Origin: Agelaius tricolor
Taxonomy: Eukaryota > Chordata > Aves > Passeriformes > Icteridae
Reading direction: 5' to 3'
DNA: 64,000 bases
Assembly: GCA_023055355.1 (NCBI GenBank)
Contig: JALJCS010000002.1
Location: 77,767,001-77,831,000, forward strand
The notes beneath the pieces are model-generated. The model was not told where the DNA came from and did not search any database. It saw only the letters and a program-made list of their open reading frames with translations. Both the position numbers and the translations under genes were made by a program. Below are positions 51,801 to 63,316 of this stretch, piece by piece. Position 1 is the first letter of the stretch, and every line of letters starts with the position of its first letter.

Positions 51801-54800
51801 GGAAAAAGAGAAATCTTGGAGAGGAAGATATGAGGGACATGGTATGAACACTTGAAAAAATCTAAAATCAAAAAAAAAAAATCTTCCCCATATGCCAGTA
51901 AGTGCAGGCACATGTGCAAAGCTTGCCCAAATTGATCCCCACTGAAGGCTAAAAGAGAAAAGAAGGACTTACAAACAGGCTGGAGCGGAGATATCATCAA
52001 AGGAATTGCAATTGGAGGAGAAAAAAAAGTGGGAAATTTGGGCAATTTAGTGACTAGAAGAAAATGGACCGGGATTATATCAGAGCAGTGCAAAAAACCA
52101 AAAGATGCCAAAACTAAGCTCACAGACCTTGCAAAAGCTGGGGAAAAAGTCAAGAAGGAAGACACAACTTGGAGGGAAAGATTTAAAAGACATGGCATGG
52201 ATGCTTCAAAAGAAGAAAAAAAAAAGAAAAAAATCTTTCCCAAAGTCCAAGCCATCAAAAGGCATGGCATGTCATCAAGTGCAGGGACATGCACCAAAGA
52301 TTCCTCTCTTGGTCCCCATTGAAATCGCAAGATTCCGTTTCCCTTCCCGAAAGGAAATTTCATTTCCTTTCGGGAAGGAAACGGAATCTTGCGACCCTGG
52401 AAAGAAGGGCTTCCAAAGCCTCGGGAAAGGAGATAGGATCAAATGAAATGCGAGTGAAAAAAGAGGCAAAAAAGCCAGAAAATGGGGACTTGTCGTGTCT
52501 TCCAGAAATGGTCTGTGAGGAAAAGAGCTGCATTGCAAAGCACCAAAAGATGCCAAAAGTAAGCTCAGAGATGTTGCAAAAGCTGGGGAAAAAGTCCAGG
52601 AGGAAGACACAACTTGGGAAAATATGGGGGACATGGTATGAACACTTGAAAATATCTAAAATCAAAAAAAAAAAAATCTTCCCCATATGCCAGTAAGTGC
52701 AGGCACATGAGCAAAGCTTGCCCAAATTGATCCCTGCTGAAGGCTAAAAGAGAAAAGAAGGACTTACAAACAGGCTGGAATGGAGATATCATCAAAGGAA
52801 TTGCAATTGGAGGAGAAAAAAAAGAAAAGTGGGAAATTTGGGCAATTTAGTGACTAGAAGAAAATGGACCGGGATTATATCAGAGCAGTGCAAAAAACCA
52901 AAAGATGCCAAAATTAAGCCCACAGATGTTGCAAAAGCCGGGGAAAATGTCAAGGAAGAAGAGAAATCTTGGAGAGGAAGATATGAGGGACATGGGATGA
53001 ACACTTGAAAAAATCTAAAATCAAAAAAAAAAAAATCTTCCCCATATGCCAGTAAGTGCAGGCACATGTGCAAAGCTTGCCCAAATTGATCCCCGCTGAA
53101 GGCTAAAAGAGAAAAGAAGGACTTACAAACAGGCTGGAGCGGAGATATCATCAAAGGAATTGCAATTGGAGGAGAAAAAAAAGAAAAGTGGGAAATTTGG
53201 GCAATTTAGTGACTAGAAGAAAATGGACCGGGATTATATCAGAGCAGTGCAAAAAACCAAAAGATGCCAAAACTAAGCTCACAGACCTTGCAAAAGCTGG
53301 GGAAAAAGTCAAGAAGGAAGACACAACTTGGAGGGAAAGATTTAAAAGACATGGCATGGATGCTTCAAAAGAAGAAAAAAAAAAGAAAAAAATCTTTCCC
53401 AAAGTCCAAGCCATCAAAAAGCATGGCATGTCATCAAGTGCAGGGACATGCACCAAAGATTCCTCTCTTGGTCCCCATTGAAATCGCAAGATTCCGTTTC
53501 CCTTCCCGAAAGGAAATTTCATTTCCTTTCGGGAAGGAAACGGAATCTTGCGACCCTGGAAAGAAAGGCTTCCAAAGCCTCGGGAAAGGAGATAGGATCA
53601 AATGAAATGCGAGTGAAAAAAGAGGCAAAAAAGCCAGAAAATGGGGACTTGTCGTGTCTTCCAGAAATGGTCTGTGAGGAAAAGAGCTGCATTGCAAAGC
53701 ACCAAAAGATGCCAAAAGTAAGCTCAGAGATGTTGCAAAAGCTGGGGAAAAAGTCAAGGAGGAAGACACAACTTGGGAAAATATGGGGGACATGGTATGA
53801 ACACTTGAAAATATCTAAAATCAAAAAAAAAAAAATCTTCCCCATATGCCAGTAAGTGCAGGCACATGAGCAAAGCTTGCCCAAATTGATCCCTGCTGAA
53901 GGCTAAAAGAGAAAAGAAGGACTTACAAACAGGCTGGAATGGAGATATCATCAAAGGAATTGCAATTGGAGGAGAAAAAAAAGAAAAGTGGGAAATTTGG
54001 GCAATTTAGTGACTAGAAGAAAATGGACCGGGATTATATCAGAGCAGTGCAAAAAACCAAAAGATGCCAAAATTAAGCCCACAGATGTTGCAAAAGCCGG
54101 GGAAAATGTCAAGGAAAAAGAGAAATCTTGGAGAGGAAGATATGAGGGACATGGGATGAACACTTGAAAAAATCTAAAATCAAAAAAAAAAAAATCTTCC
54201 CCATATGCCAGTAAGTGCAGGCACATGTGCAAAGCTTGCCCAAATTGATCCCCGCTGAAGGCTAAAAGAGAAAAGAAGGACTTACAAACAGGCTGGAGCG
54301 GAGATATCATCAAAGGAATTGCAATTGGAGGAGAAAAAAAAGAAAAGTGGGAAATTTGGGCAATTTAGTGACTAGAAGAAAATGGACCGGGATTATATCA
54401 GAGCAGTGCAAAAAACCAAAAGATGCCAAAACTAAGCTCACAGACCTTGCAAAAGCTGGGGAAAAAGTCAAGAAGGAAGACACAACTTGGAGGGGAAGAT
54501 TTAAAAGACATGGCATGGAGGCTTCAAAAGAAGAAAAAAAAAAAGGAAAAAATCTTTCCCAAAGTCCAAGCCATCAAAAGGCATGGCATGTCATCAAGTG
54601 CAGGGACATGCACCAAAGATTCCTCTCTTGGTCCCCATTGAAATCGCAAGATTCCGTTTCCCTTCCCGAAAGGAAATTTCATTTCCTTTCGGGAAGGAAA
54701 CGGAATCTTGCGACCCTGGAAAGAAAGGCTTCCAAAGCCTCGGGAAAGGAGATAGGATCAAATGAAATGCGAGTGAAAAAAGAGGCAAAAAAGCCAGAAA

Positions 54801-57800
54801 ATGGGGACTTGTCGTGTCTTCCAGAAATGGTCTGTGAGGAAAAGAGCTGCATTGCAAAGCACCAAAAGATGCCAAAAGTAAGCTCAGAGATGTTGCAAAA
54901 GCTGGGGAAAAAGTCAAGGAGGAAGATACAACTTGGGAAAATATGGGGGACATGGTATGAACACTGGAAAAAATCTAAAATCAAAAAAAAAAAAAATCTT
55001 CCCCATATGCCAGTAAGTGCAGGCACATGTGCAAAGCTTGCCCAAATTGATCCCCGCTGAAGGCTAAAAGAGAAAAGAAGGACTTACAAACAGGCTGGAA
55101 CGGAGATATCATCAAAGGAATTGCAATTGGAGGAGAAAAAAAAGAAAAGTGGGAAATTTGGGCAATTTAGTGACTAGAAGAAAATGGACCGGGATTATAT
55201 CAGAGCAGTGCAAAAAACCAAAAGATGCCAAAATTAAGCCCACAGATGTTGCAAAAGCCGGGGAAAATGTCAAGGAAGAAGAGAAATCTTGGAGAGGAAG
55301 ATATGAGGGACATGGGATGAACACTTGAAAAAATCTAAAATCAAAAAAAAAAAATCTTCCCCATATGCCAGTAAGTGCAGGCACATGTGCAAAGCTTGCC
55401 CAAATTGATCCCCACTGAAGGCTAAAAGAGAAAAGAAGGACTTACAAACAGGCTGGAGCGGAGATATCATCAAAGGAATTGCAATTGGAGGAGAAAAAAA
55501 AGTGGGAAATTTGGGCAATTTAGTGACTAGAAGAAAATGGACCGGGATTATATCAGAGCAGTGCAAAAAACCAAAAGATGCCAAAACTAAGCTCACAGAC
55601 CTTGCAAAAGCTGGGGAAAAAGTCAAGAAGGAAGACACAACTTGGAGGGGAAGATTTAAAAGACATGGCATGGATGCTTCAAAAGAAGAAAAAAAAAAGA
55701 AAAAAATCTTTCCCAAAGTCCAAGCCATCAAAAGGCATGGCATGTCATCAAGTGCAGGGACATGCACCAAAGATTCCTCTCTTGGTCCCCATTGAAATCG
55801 CAAGATTCCGTTTCCCTTCCCGAAAGGAAATTTCATTTCCTTTCGGGAAGGAAACGGAATCTTGCGACCCTGGAAAGAAAGGCTTCCAAAGCCTCGGGAA
55901 AGGAGATAGGATCAAATGAAATGCGAGTGAAAAAAGAGGCAAAAAAGCCAGAAAATGGGGACTTGTCGTGTCTTCCAGAAATGGTCTGTGAGGAAAAGAG
56001 CTGCATTGCAAAGCACCAAAAGATGCCAAAAGTAAGCTCAGAGATGTTGCAAAAGCTGGGGAAAAAGTCAAGGAGGAAGACACAACTTGGGAAAATATGG
56101 GGGACATGGTATGAACACTGGAAAAAATCTAAAATCAAAAAAAAAAAAAATCTTCCCCATATGCCAGTAAGTGCAGGCACATGAGCAAAGCTTGCCCAAA
56201 TTGATCCCTGCTGAAGGCTAAAAGAGAAAAGAAGGACTTACAAACAGGCTGGAATGGAGATATCATCAAAGGAATTGCAATTGGAGGAGAAAAAAAAGAA
56301 AAGTGGGAAATTTGGGCAATTTAGTGACTAGAAGAAAATGGACCGGGATTATATCAGAGCAGTGCAAAAAACCAAAAGATGCCAAAATTAAGCCCACAGA
56401 TGTTGCAAAAGCCGGGGAAAATGTCAAGGAAAAAGAGAAATCTTGGAGAGGAAGATATGAGGGACATGGTATGAACACTTGAAAAAATCTAAAATCAAAA
56501 AAAAAAAATCTTCCCCATATGCCAGTAAGTGCAGGCACATGTGCAAAGCTTGCCCAAATTGATCCCCACTGAAGGCTAAAAGAGAAAAGAAGGACTTACA
56601 AACAGGCTGGAGCGGAGATATCATCAAAGGAATTGCAATTGGAGGAGAAAAAAAAGTGGGAAATTTGGGCAATTTAGTGACTAGAAGAAAATGGACCGGG
56701 ATTATATCAGAGCAGTGCAAAAAACCAAAAGATGCCAAAACTAAGCTCACAGACCTTGCAAAAGCTGGGGAAAAAGTCAAGAAGGAAGACACAACTTGGA
56801 GGGAAAGATTTAAAAGACATGGCATGGATGCTTCAAAAGAAGAAAAAAAAAAGAAAAAAATCTTTCCCAAAGTCCAAGCCATCAAAAGGCATGGCATGTC
56901 ATCAAGTGCAGGGACATGCACCAAAGATTCCTCTCTTGGTCCCCATTGAAATCGCAAGATTCCGTTTCCCTTCCCGAAAGGAAATTTCATTTCCTTTCGG
57001 GAAGGAAACGGAATCTTGCGACCCTGGAAAGAAAGGCTTCCAAAGCCTCGGGAAAGGAGATAGGATCAAATGAAATGCGAGTGAAAAAAGAGGCAAAAAA
57101 GCCAGAAAATGGGGACTTGTCGTGTCTTCCAGAAATGGTCTGTGAGGAAAAGAGCTGCATTGCAAAGCACCAAAAGATGCCAAAAGTAAGCTCAGAGATG
57201 TTGCAAAAGCTGGGGAAAAAGTCAAGGAGGAAGACACAACTTGGGAAAATATGGGGGACATGGTATGAACACTTGAAAATATCTAAAATCAAAAAAAAAA
57301 AAATCTTCCCCATATGCCAGTAAGTGCAGGCACATGTGCAAAGCTTGCCCAAATTGATCCCTGCTGAAGGCTAAAAGAGAAAAGAAGGACTTACAAACAG
57401 GCTGGAATGGAGATATCATCAAAGGAATTGCAATTGGAGGAGAAAAAAAAGAAAAGTGGGAAATTTGGGCAATTTAGTGACTAGAAGAAAATGGACCGGG
57501 ATTATATCAGAGCAGTGCAAAAAACCAAAAGATGCCAAAATTAAGCCCACAGATGTTGCAAAAGCCGGGGAAAATGTCAAGGAAAAAGAGAAATCTTGGA
57601 GAGGAAGATATGAGGGACATGGGATGAACACTTGAAAAAATCTAAAATCAAAAAAAAAAAAAATCTTCCCCATATGCCAGTAAGTGCAGGCACATGTGCA
57701 AAGCTTGCCCAAATTGATCCCCGCTGAAGGCTAAAAGAGAAAAGAAGGACTTACAAACAGGCTGGAGCGGAGATATCATCAAAGGAATTGCAATTGGAGG

Positions 57801-57884
57801 AGAAAAAAAAGAAAAGTGGGAAATTTGGGCAATTTAGTGACTAGAAGAAAATGGACCGGGATTATATCAGAGCAGTGCAAAAAA
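42845..57884 (+). repeat. Thirteen regular trimers, rich in the short-tract M1 class
   Basis: M1 copies at 42845, 43999, 45154, 46314, 47475, 48635, 49790, 50944, 52098, 53257, 54416, 55571 and 56725, spaced 1,154-1,161 bp. Eight of them (42845, 45154, 49790, 50944, 52098, 53257, 55571, 56725) have the one-base-shorter A/G tract. Seven flanks lack gaaaa. The M2 at 43291 has a hybrid end, cactggaaaatatc. Rare variants include gaagagacaac near 44060, gcaaccctgg near 44294 and 50084, gtccagg near 45652 and 52596, aaaggcattg near 43546 and gaagatacaac near 54927. Confidence 0.92.
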
Positions 57885-58686
57885 CCAAAAGATGCCAAAA
57901 CTAAGCTCACAGACCTTGCAAAAGCTGGGGAAAAAGTCAAGAAGGAAGACACAACTTGGAGGGGAAGATTTAAAAGACATGGCATGGAGGCTTCAAAAGA
58001 AGAAAAAAAAAAAGGAAAAAATCTTTCCCAAAGTCCAAGCCATCAAAAGGCATGGCATGTCATCAAGTGCAGGGACATGCACCAAAGATTCCTCTCTTGG
58101 TCCCCATTGAAATCGCAAGATTCCGTTTCCCTTCCCGAAAGGAAATTTCATTTCCTTTCGGGAAGGAAACGGAATCTTGCGACCCTGGAAAGAAAGGCTT
58201 CCAAAGCCTCGGGAAAGGAGATAGGATCAAATGAAATGCGAGTGAAAAAAGAGGCAAAAAAGCCAGAAAATGGGGACTTGTCGTGTCTTCCAGAAATGGT
58301 CTGTGAGGAAAAGAGCTGCATTGCAAAGCACCAAAAGATGCCAAAAGTAAGCTCAGAGATGTTGCAAAAGCTGGGGAAAAAGTCAAGGAGGAAGACACAA
58401 CTTGGGAAAATATGGGGGACATGGTATGAACACTGGAAAAAATCTAAAATCAAAAAAAAAAAAAATCTTCCCCATATGCCAGTAAGTGCAGGCACATGTG
58501 CAAAGCTTGCCCAAATTGATCCCCGCTGAAGGCTAAAAGAGAAAAGAAGGACTTACAAACAGGCTGGAACGGAGATATCATCAAAGGAATTGCAATTGGA
58601 GGAGAAAAAAAAGAAAAGTGGGAAATTTGGGCAATTTAGTGACTAGAAGAAAATGGACCGGGATTATATCAGAGCAGTGCAAAAAA
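57885..58686 (+). repeat. M1-M2 dimer lacking M3 (802 bp), copy 5
   Basis: Followed directly by M1 at 58687. It is repeated at 59847 as part of a 1,962-bp duplication. Confidence 0.9.
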
Positions 58687-59846
58687 CCAAAAGATGCCAA
58701 AACTAAGCTCACAGACCTTGCAAAAGCTGGGGAAAAAGTCAAGAAGGAAGACACAACTTGGAGGGAAAGATTTAAAAGACATGGCATGGATGCTTCAAAA
58801 GAAGAAAAAAAAAAGAAAAAAATCTTTCCCAAAGTCCAAGCCATCAAAAGGCATGGCATGTCATCAAGTGCAGGGACATGCACCAAAGATTCCTCTCTTG
58901 GTCCCCATTGAAATCGCAAGATTCCGTTTCCCTTCCCGAAAGGAAATTTCATTTCCTTTCGGGAAGGAAACGGAATCTTGCGACCCTGGAAAGAAAGGCT
59001 TCCAAAGCCTCGGGAAAGGAGATAGGATCAAATGAAATGCGAGTGAAAAAAGAGGCAAAAAAGCCAGAAAATGGGGACTTGTCGTGTCTTCCAGAAATGG
59101 TCTGTGAGGAAAAGAGCTGCATTGCAAAGCACCAAAAGATGCCAAAAGTAAGCTCAGAGATGTTGCAAAAGCTGGGGAAAAAGTCAAGGAGGAAGACACA
59201 ACTTGGGAAAATATGGGGGACATGGTATGAACACTTGAAAATATCTAAAATCAAAAAAAAAAAAATCTTCCCCATATGCCAGTAAGTGCAGGCACATGTG
59301 CAAAGCTTGCCCAAATTGATCCCTGCTGAAGGCTAAAAGAGAAAAGAAGGACTTACAAACAGGCTGGAATGGAGATATCATCAAAGGAATTGCAATTGGA
59401 GGAGAAAAAAAAGAAAAGTGGGAAATTTGGGCAATTTAGTGACTAGAAGAAAATGGACCGGGATTATATCAGAGCAGTGCAAAAAACCAAAAGATGCCAA
59501 AATTAAGCCCACAGATGTTGCAAAAGCCGGGGAAAATGTCAAGGAAAAAGAGAAATCTTGGAGAGGAAGATATGAGGGACATGGGATGAACACTTGAAAA
59601 AATCTAAAATCAAAAAAAAAAAAAATCTTCCCCATATGCCAGTAAGTGCAGGCACATGTGCAAAGCTTGCCCAAATTGATCCCCGCTGAAGGCTAAAAGA
59701 GAAAAGAAGGACTTACAAACAGGCTGGAGCGGAGATATCATCAAAGGAATTGCAATTGGAGGAGAAAAAAAAGAAAAGTGGGAAATTTGGGCAATTTAGT
59801 GACTAGAAGAAAATGGACCGGGATTATATCAGAGCAGTGCAAAAAA
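58687..59846 (+). repeat. One regular trimer (1,160 bp), short-tract M1
   Basis: Matches the trimer starting at 56725 at offset 1,962 bp, including an unusual pairing of gtgcaaagc with ccctgctg in the M2 common segment (near 57340 and 59302). Confidence 0.9.
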
Positions 59847-60643
59847 CCAAAAGATGCCAAAACTAAGCTCACAGACCTTGCAAAAGCTGGGGAAAAAGTC
59901 AAGAAGGAAGACACAACTTGGAGGGGAAGATTTAAAAGACATGGCATGGAGGCTTCAAAAGAAGAAAAAAAAAAAGGAAAAAATCTTTCCCAAAGTCCAA
60001 GCCATCAAAAGGCATGGCATGTCATCAAGTGCAGGGACATGCACCAAAGATTCCTCTCTTGGTCCCCATTGAAATCGCAAGATTCCGTTTCCCTTCCCGA
60101 AAGGAAATTTCATTTCCTTTCGGGAAGGAAACGGAATCTTGCGACCCTGGAAAGAAAGGCTTCCAAAGCCTCGGGAAAGGAGATAGGATCAAATGAAATG
60201 CGAGTGAAAAAAGAGGCAAAAAAGCCAGAAAATGGGGACTTGTCGTGTCTTCCAGAAATGGTCTGTGAGGAAAAGAGCTGCATTGCAAAGCACCAAAAGA
60301 TGCCAAAAGTAAGCTCAGAGATGTTGCAAAAGCTGGGGAAAAAGTCAAGGAGGAAGACACAACTTGGGAAAATATGGGGGACATGGTATGAACACTGGAA
60401 AAAATCTAAAATCAAAAAAAAAAAAAATCTTCCCCATATGCCAGTAAGTGCAGGCACATGTGCAAAGCTTGCCCAAATTGATCCCCGCTGAAGGCTAAAA
60501 GAGAAAAGAAGGACTTACAAACAGGCTGGAGCGGAGATATCATCAAAGGAATTGCAATTGGAGGAGAAAAAAAAGTGGGAAATTTGGGCAATTTAGTGAC
60601 TAGAAGAAAATGGACCGGGATTATATCAGAGCAGTGCAAAAAA
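59847..60643 (+). repeat. M1-M2 dimer lacking M3 (797 bp), copy 6
   Basis: Five bases shorter than the other dimers because the next flank lacks gaaaa (60575). M2 ends with ctggagcgg instead of ctggaacgg, so its 3' end is of a different subtype from its counterpart at 57885. Confidence 0.9.
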
Positions 60644-61798
60644 CCAAAAGATGCCAAAACTAAGCTCACAGACCTTGCAAAAGCTGGGGAAAAAGTCAAG
60701 AAGGAAGAGACAACTTGGAGGGGAAGATTTAAAAGACATGGCATGGAGGCTTCAAAAGAAGAAAAAAAAAAAGGAAAAAATCTTTCCCAAAGTCCAAGCC
60801 ATCAAAAGGCATGGCATGTCATCAAGTGCAGGGACATGCACCAAAGATTCCTCTCTTGGTCCCCATTGAAATCGCAAGATTCCGTTTCCCTTCCCGAAAG
60901 GAAATTTCATTTCCTTTCGGGAAGGAAACGGAATCTTGCAACCCTGGAAAGAAAGGCTTCCAAAGCCTCGGGAAAGGAGATAGGATCAAATGAAATGCGA
61001 GTGAAAAAAGAGGCAAAAAAGCCAGAAAATGGGGACTTGTCGTGTCTTCCAGAAATGGTCTGTGAGGAAAAGAGCTGCATTGCAAAGCACCAAAAGATGC
61101 CAAAAGTAAGCTCAGAGATGTTGCAAAAGCTGGGGAAAAAGTCAAGGAGGAAGACACAACTTGGGAAAATATGGGGGACATGGTATGAACACTGGAAAAA
61201 ATCTAAAATCAAAAAAAAAAAAAATCTTCCCCATATGCCAGTAAGTGCAGGCACATGAGCAAAGCTTGCCCAAATTGATCCCTGCTGAAGGCTAAAAGAG
61301 AAAAGAAGGACTTACAAACAGGCTGGAATGGAGATATCATCAAAGGAATTGCAATTGGAGGAGAAAAAAAAGAAAAGTGGGAAATTTGGGCAATTTAGTG
61401 ACTAGAAGAAAATGGACCGGGATTATATCAGAGCAGTGCAAAAAACCAAAAGATGCCAAAATTAAGCCCACAGATGTTGCAAAAGCCGGGGAAAATGTCA
61501 AGGAAGAAGAGAAATCTTGGAGAGGAAGATATGAGGGACATGGGATGAACACTTGAAAAAATCTAAAATCAAAAAAAAAAAATCTTCCCCATATGCCAGT
61601 AAGTGCAGGCACATGTGCAAAGCTTGCCCAAATTGATCCCCACTGAAGGCTAAAAGAGAAAAGAAGGACTTACAAACAGGCTGGAGCGGAGATATCATCA
61701 AAGGAATTGCAATTGGAGGAGAAAAAAAAGTGGGAAATTTGGGCAATTTAGTGACTAGAAGAAAATGGACCGGGATTATATCAGAGCAGTGCAAAAAA
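60644..61798 (+). repeat. One regular trimer (1,155 bp)
   Basis: M1 shares two rare changes with the M1 at 43999: gaagagacaac near 60705 and gcaaccctgg near 60939, offset 16,645 bp. Confidence 0.9.
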
Positions 61799-63316
61799 CC
61801 AAAAGATGCCAAAACTAAGCTCACAGACCTTGCAAAAGCTGGGGAAAAAGTCAAGAAGGAAGACACAACTTGGAGGGAAAGATTTAAAAGACATGGCATG
61901 GATGCTTCAAAAGAAGAAAAAAAAAAGAAAAAAATCTTTCCCAAAGTCCAAGCCATCAAAAGGCATGGCATGTCATCAAGTGCAGGGACATGCACCAAAG
62001 ATTCCTCTCTTGGTCCCCATTGAAATCGCAAGATTCCGTTTCCCTTCCCGAAAGGAAATTTCATTTCCTTTCGGGAAGGAAACGGAATCTTGCGACCCTG
62101 GAAAGAAGGGCTTCCAAAGCCTCGGGAAAGGAGATAGGATCAAATGAAATGCGAGTGAAAAAAGAGGCAAAAAAGCCAGAAAATGGGGACTTGTCGTGTC
62201 TTCCAGAAATGGTCTGTGAGGAAAAGAGCTGCATTGCAAAGCACCAAAAGATGCCAAAAGTAAGCTCAGAGATGTTGCAAAAGCTGGGGAAAAAGTCCAG
62301 GAGGAAGACACAACTTGGGAAAATATGGGGGACATGGTATGAACACTTGAAAATATCTAAAATCAAAAAAAAAAAAATCTTCCCCATATGCCAGTAAGTG
62401 CAGGCACATGAGCAAAGCTTGCCCAAATTGATCCCTGCTGAAGGCTAAAAGAGAAAAGAAGGACTTACAAACAGGCTGGAATGGAGATATCATCAAAGGA
62501 ATTGCAATTGGAGGAGAAAAAAAAGAAAAGTGGGAAATTTGGGCAATTTAGTGACTAGAAGAAAATGGACCGGGATTATATCAGAGCAGTGCAAAAAACC
62601 AAAAGATGCCAAAATTAAGCCCACAGATGTTGCAAAAGCCGGGGAAAATGTCAAGGAAGAAGAGAAATCTTGGAGAGGAAGATATGAGGGACATGGGATG
62701 AACACTTGAAAAAATCTAAAATCAAAAAAAAAAAAATCTTCCCCATATGCCAGTAAGTGCAGGCACATGTGCAAAGCTTGCCCAAATTGATCCCCGCTGA
62801 AGGCTAAAAGAGAAAAGAAGGACTTACAAACAGGCTGGAACGGAGATATCATCAAAGGAATTGCAATTGGAGGAGAAAAAAAAGAAAAGTGGGAAATTTG
62901 GGCAATTTAGTGACTAGAAGAAAATGGACCGGGATTATATCAGAGCAGTGCAAAAAACCAAAAGATGCCAAAATTAAGCCCACAGATGTTGCAAAAGCCG
63001 GGGAAAATGTCAAGGAAGAAGAGAAATCTTGGAGAGGAAGATATGAGGGACATGGGATGAACACTTGAAAAAATCTAAAATCAAAAAAAAAAAAATCTTC
63101 CCCATATGCCAGTAAGTGCAGGCACATGTGCAAAGCTTGCCAAAATTGATCCCCGCTGAAGGCTAAAAGAGAAAAGAAGGACTTACAAACAGGCTGGAGC
63201 GGAGATATCATCAAAGGAATTGCAATTGGAGGAGAAAAAAAAGAAAAGTGGGAAATTTGGGCAATTTAGTGACTAGAAGAAAATGGACCGGGATTATATC
63301 AGAGCAGTGCAAAAAA
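61799..63316 (+). repeat. Unit M1-M2-M3-M3 (1,518 bp)
   Basis: A short-tract M1 and an M2 with gtccagg (near 62297) are followed by two full-length M3 copies from about 62599 and 62958. The second M3 has a private C-to-A at 63142 (cttgccaaaattg). Confidence 0.9.
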
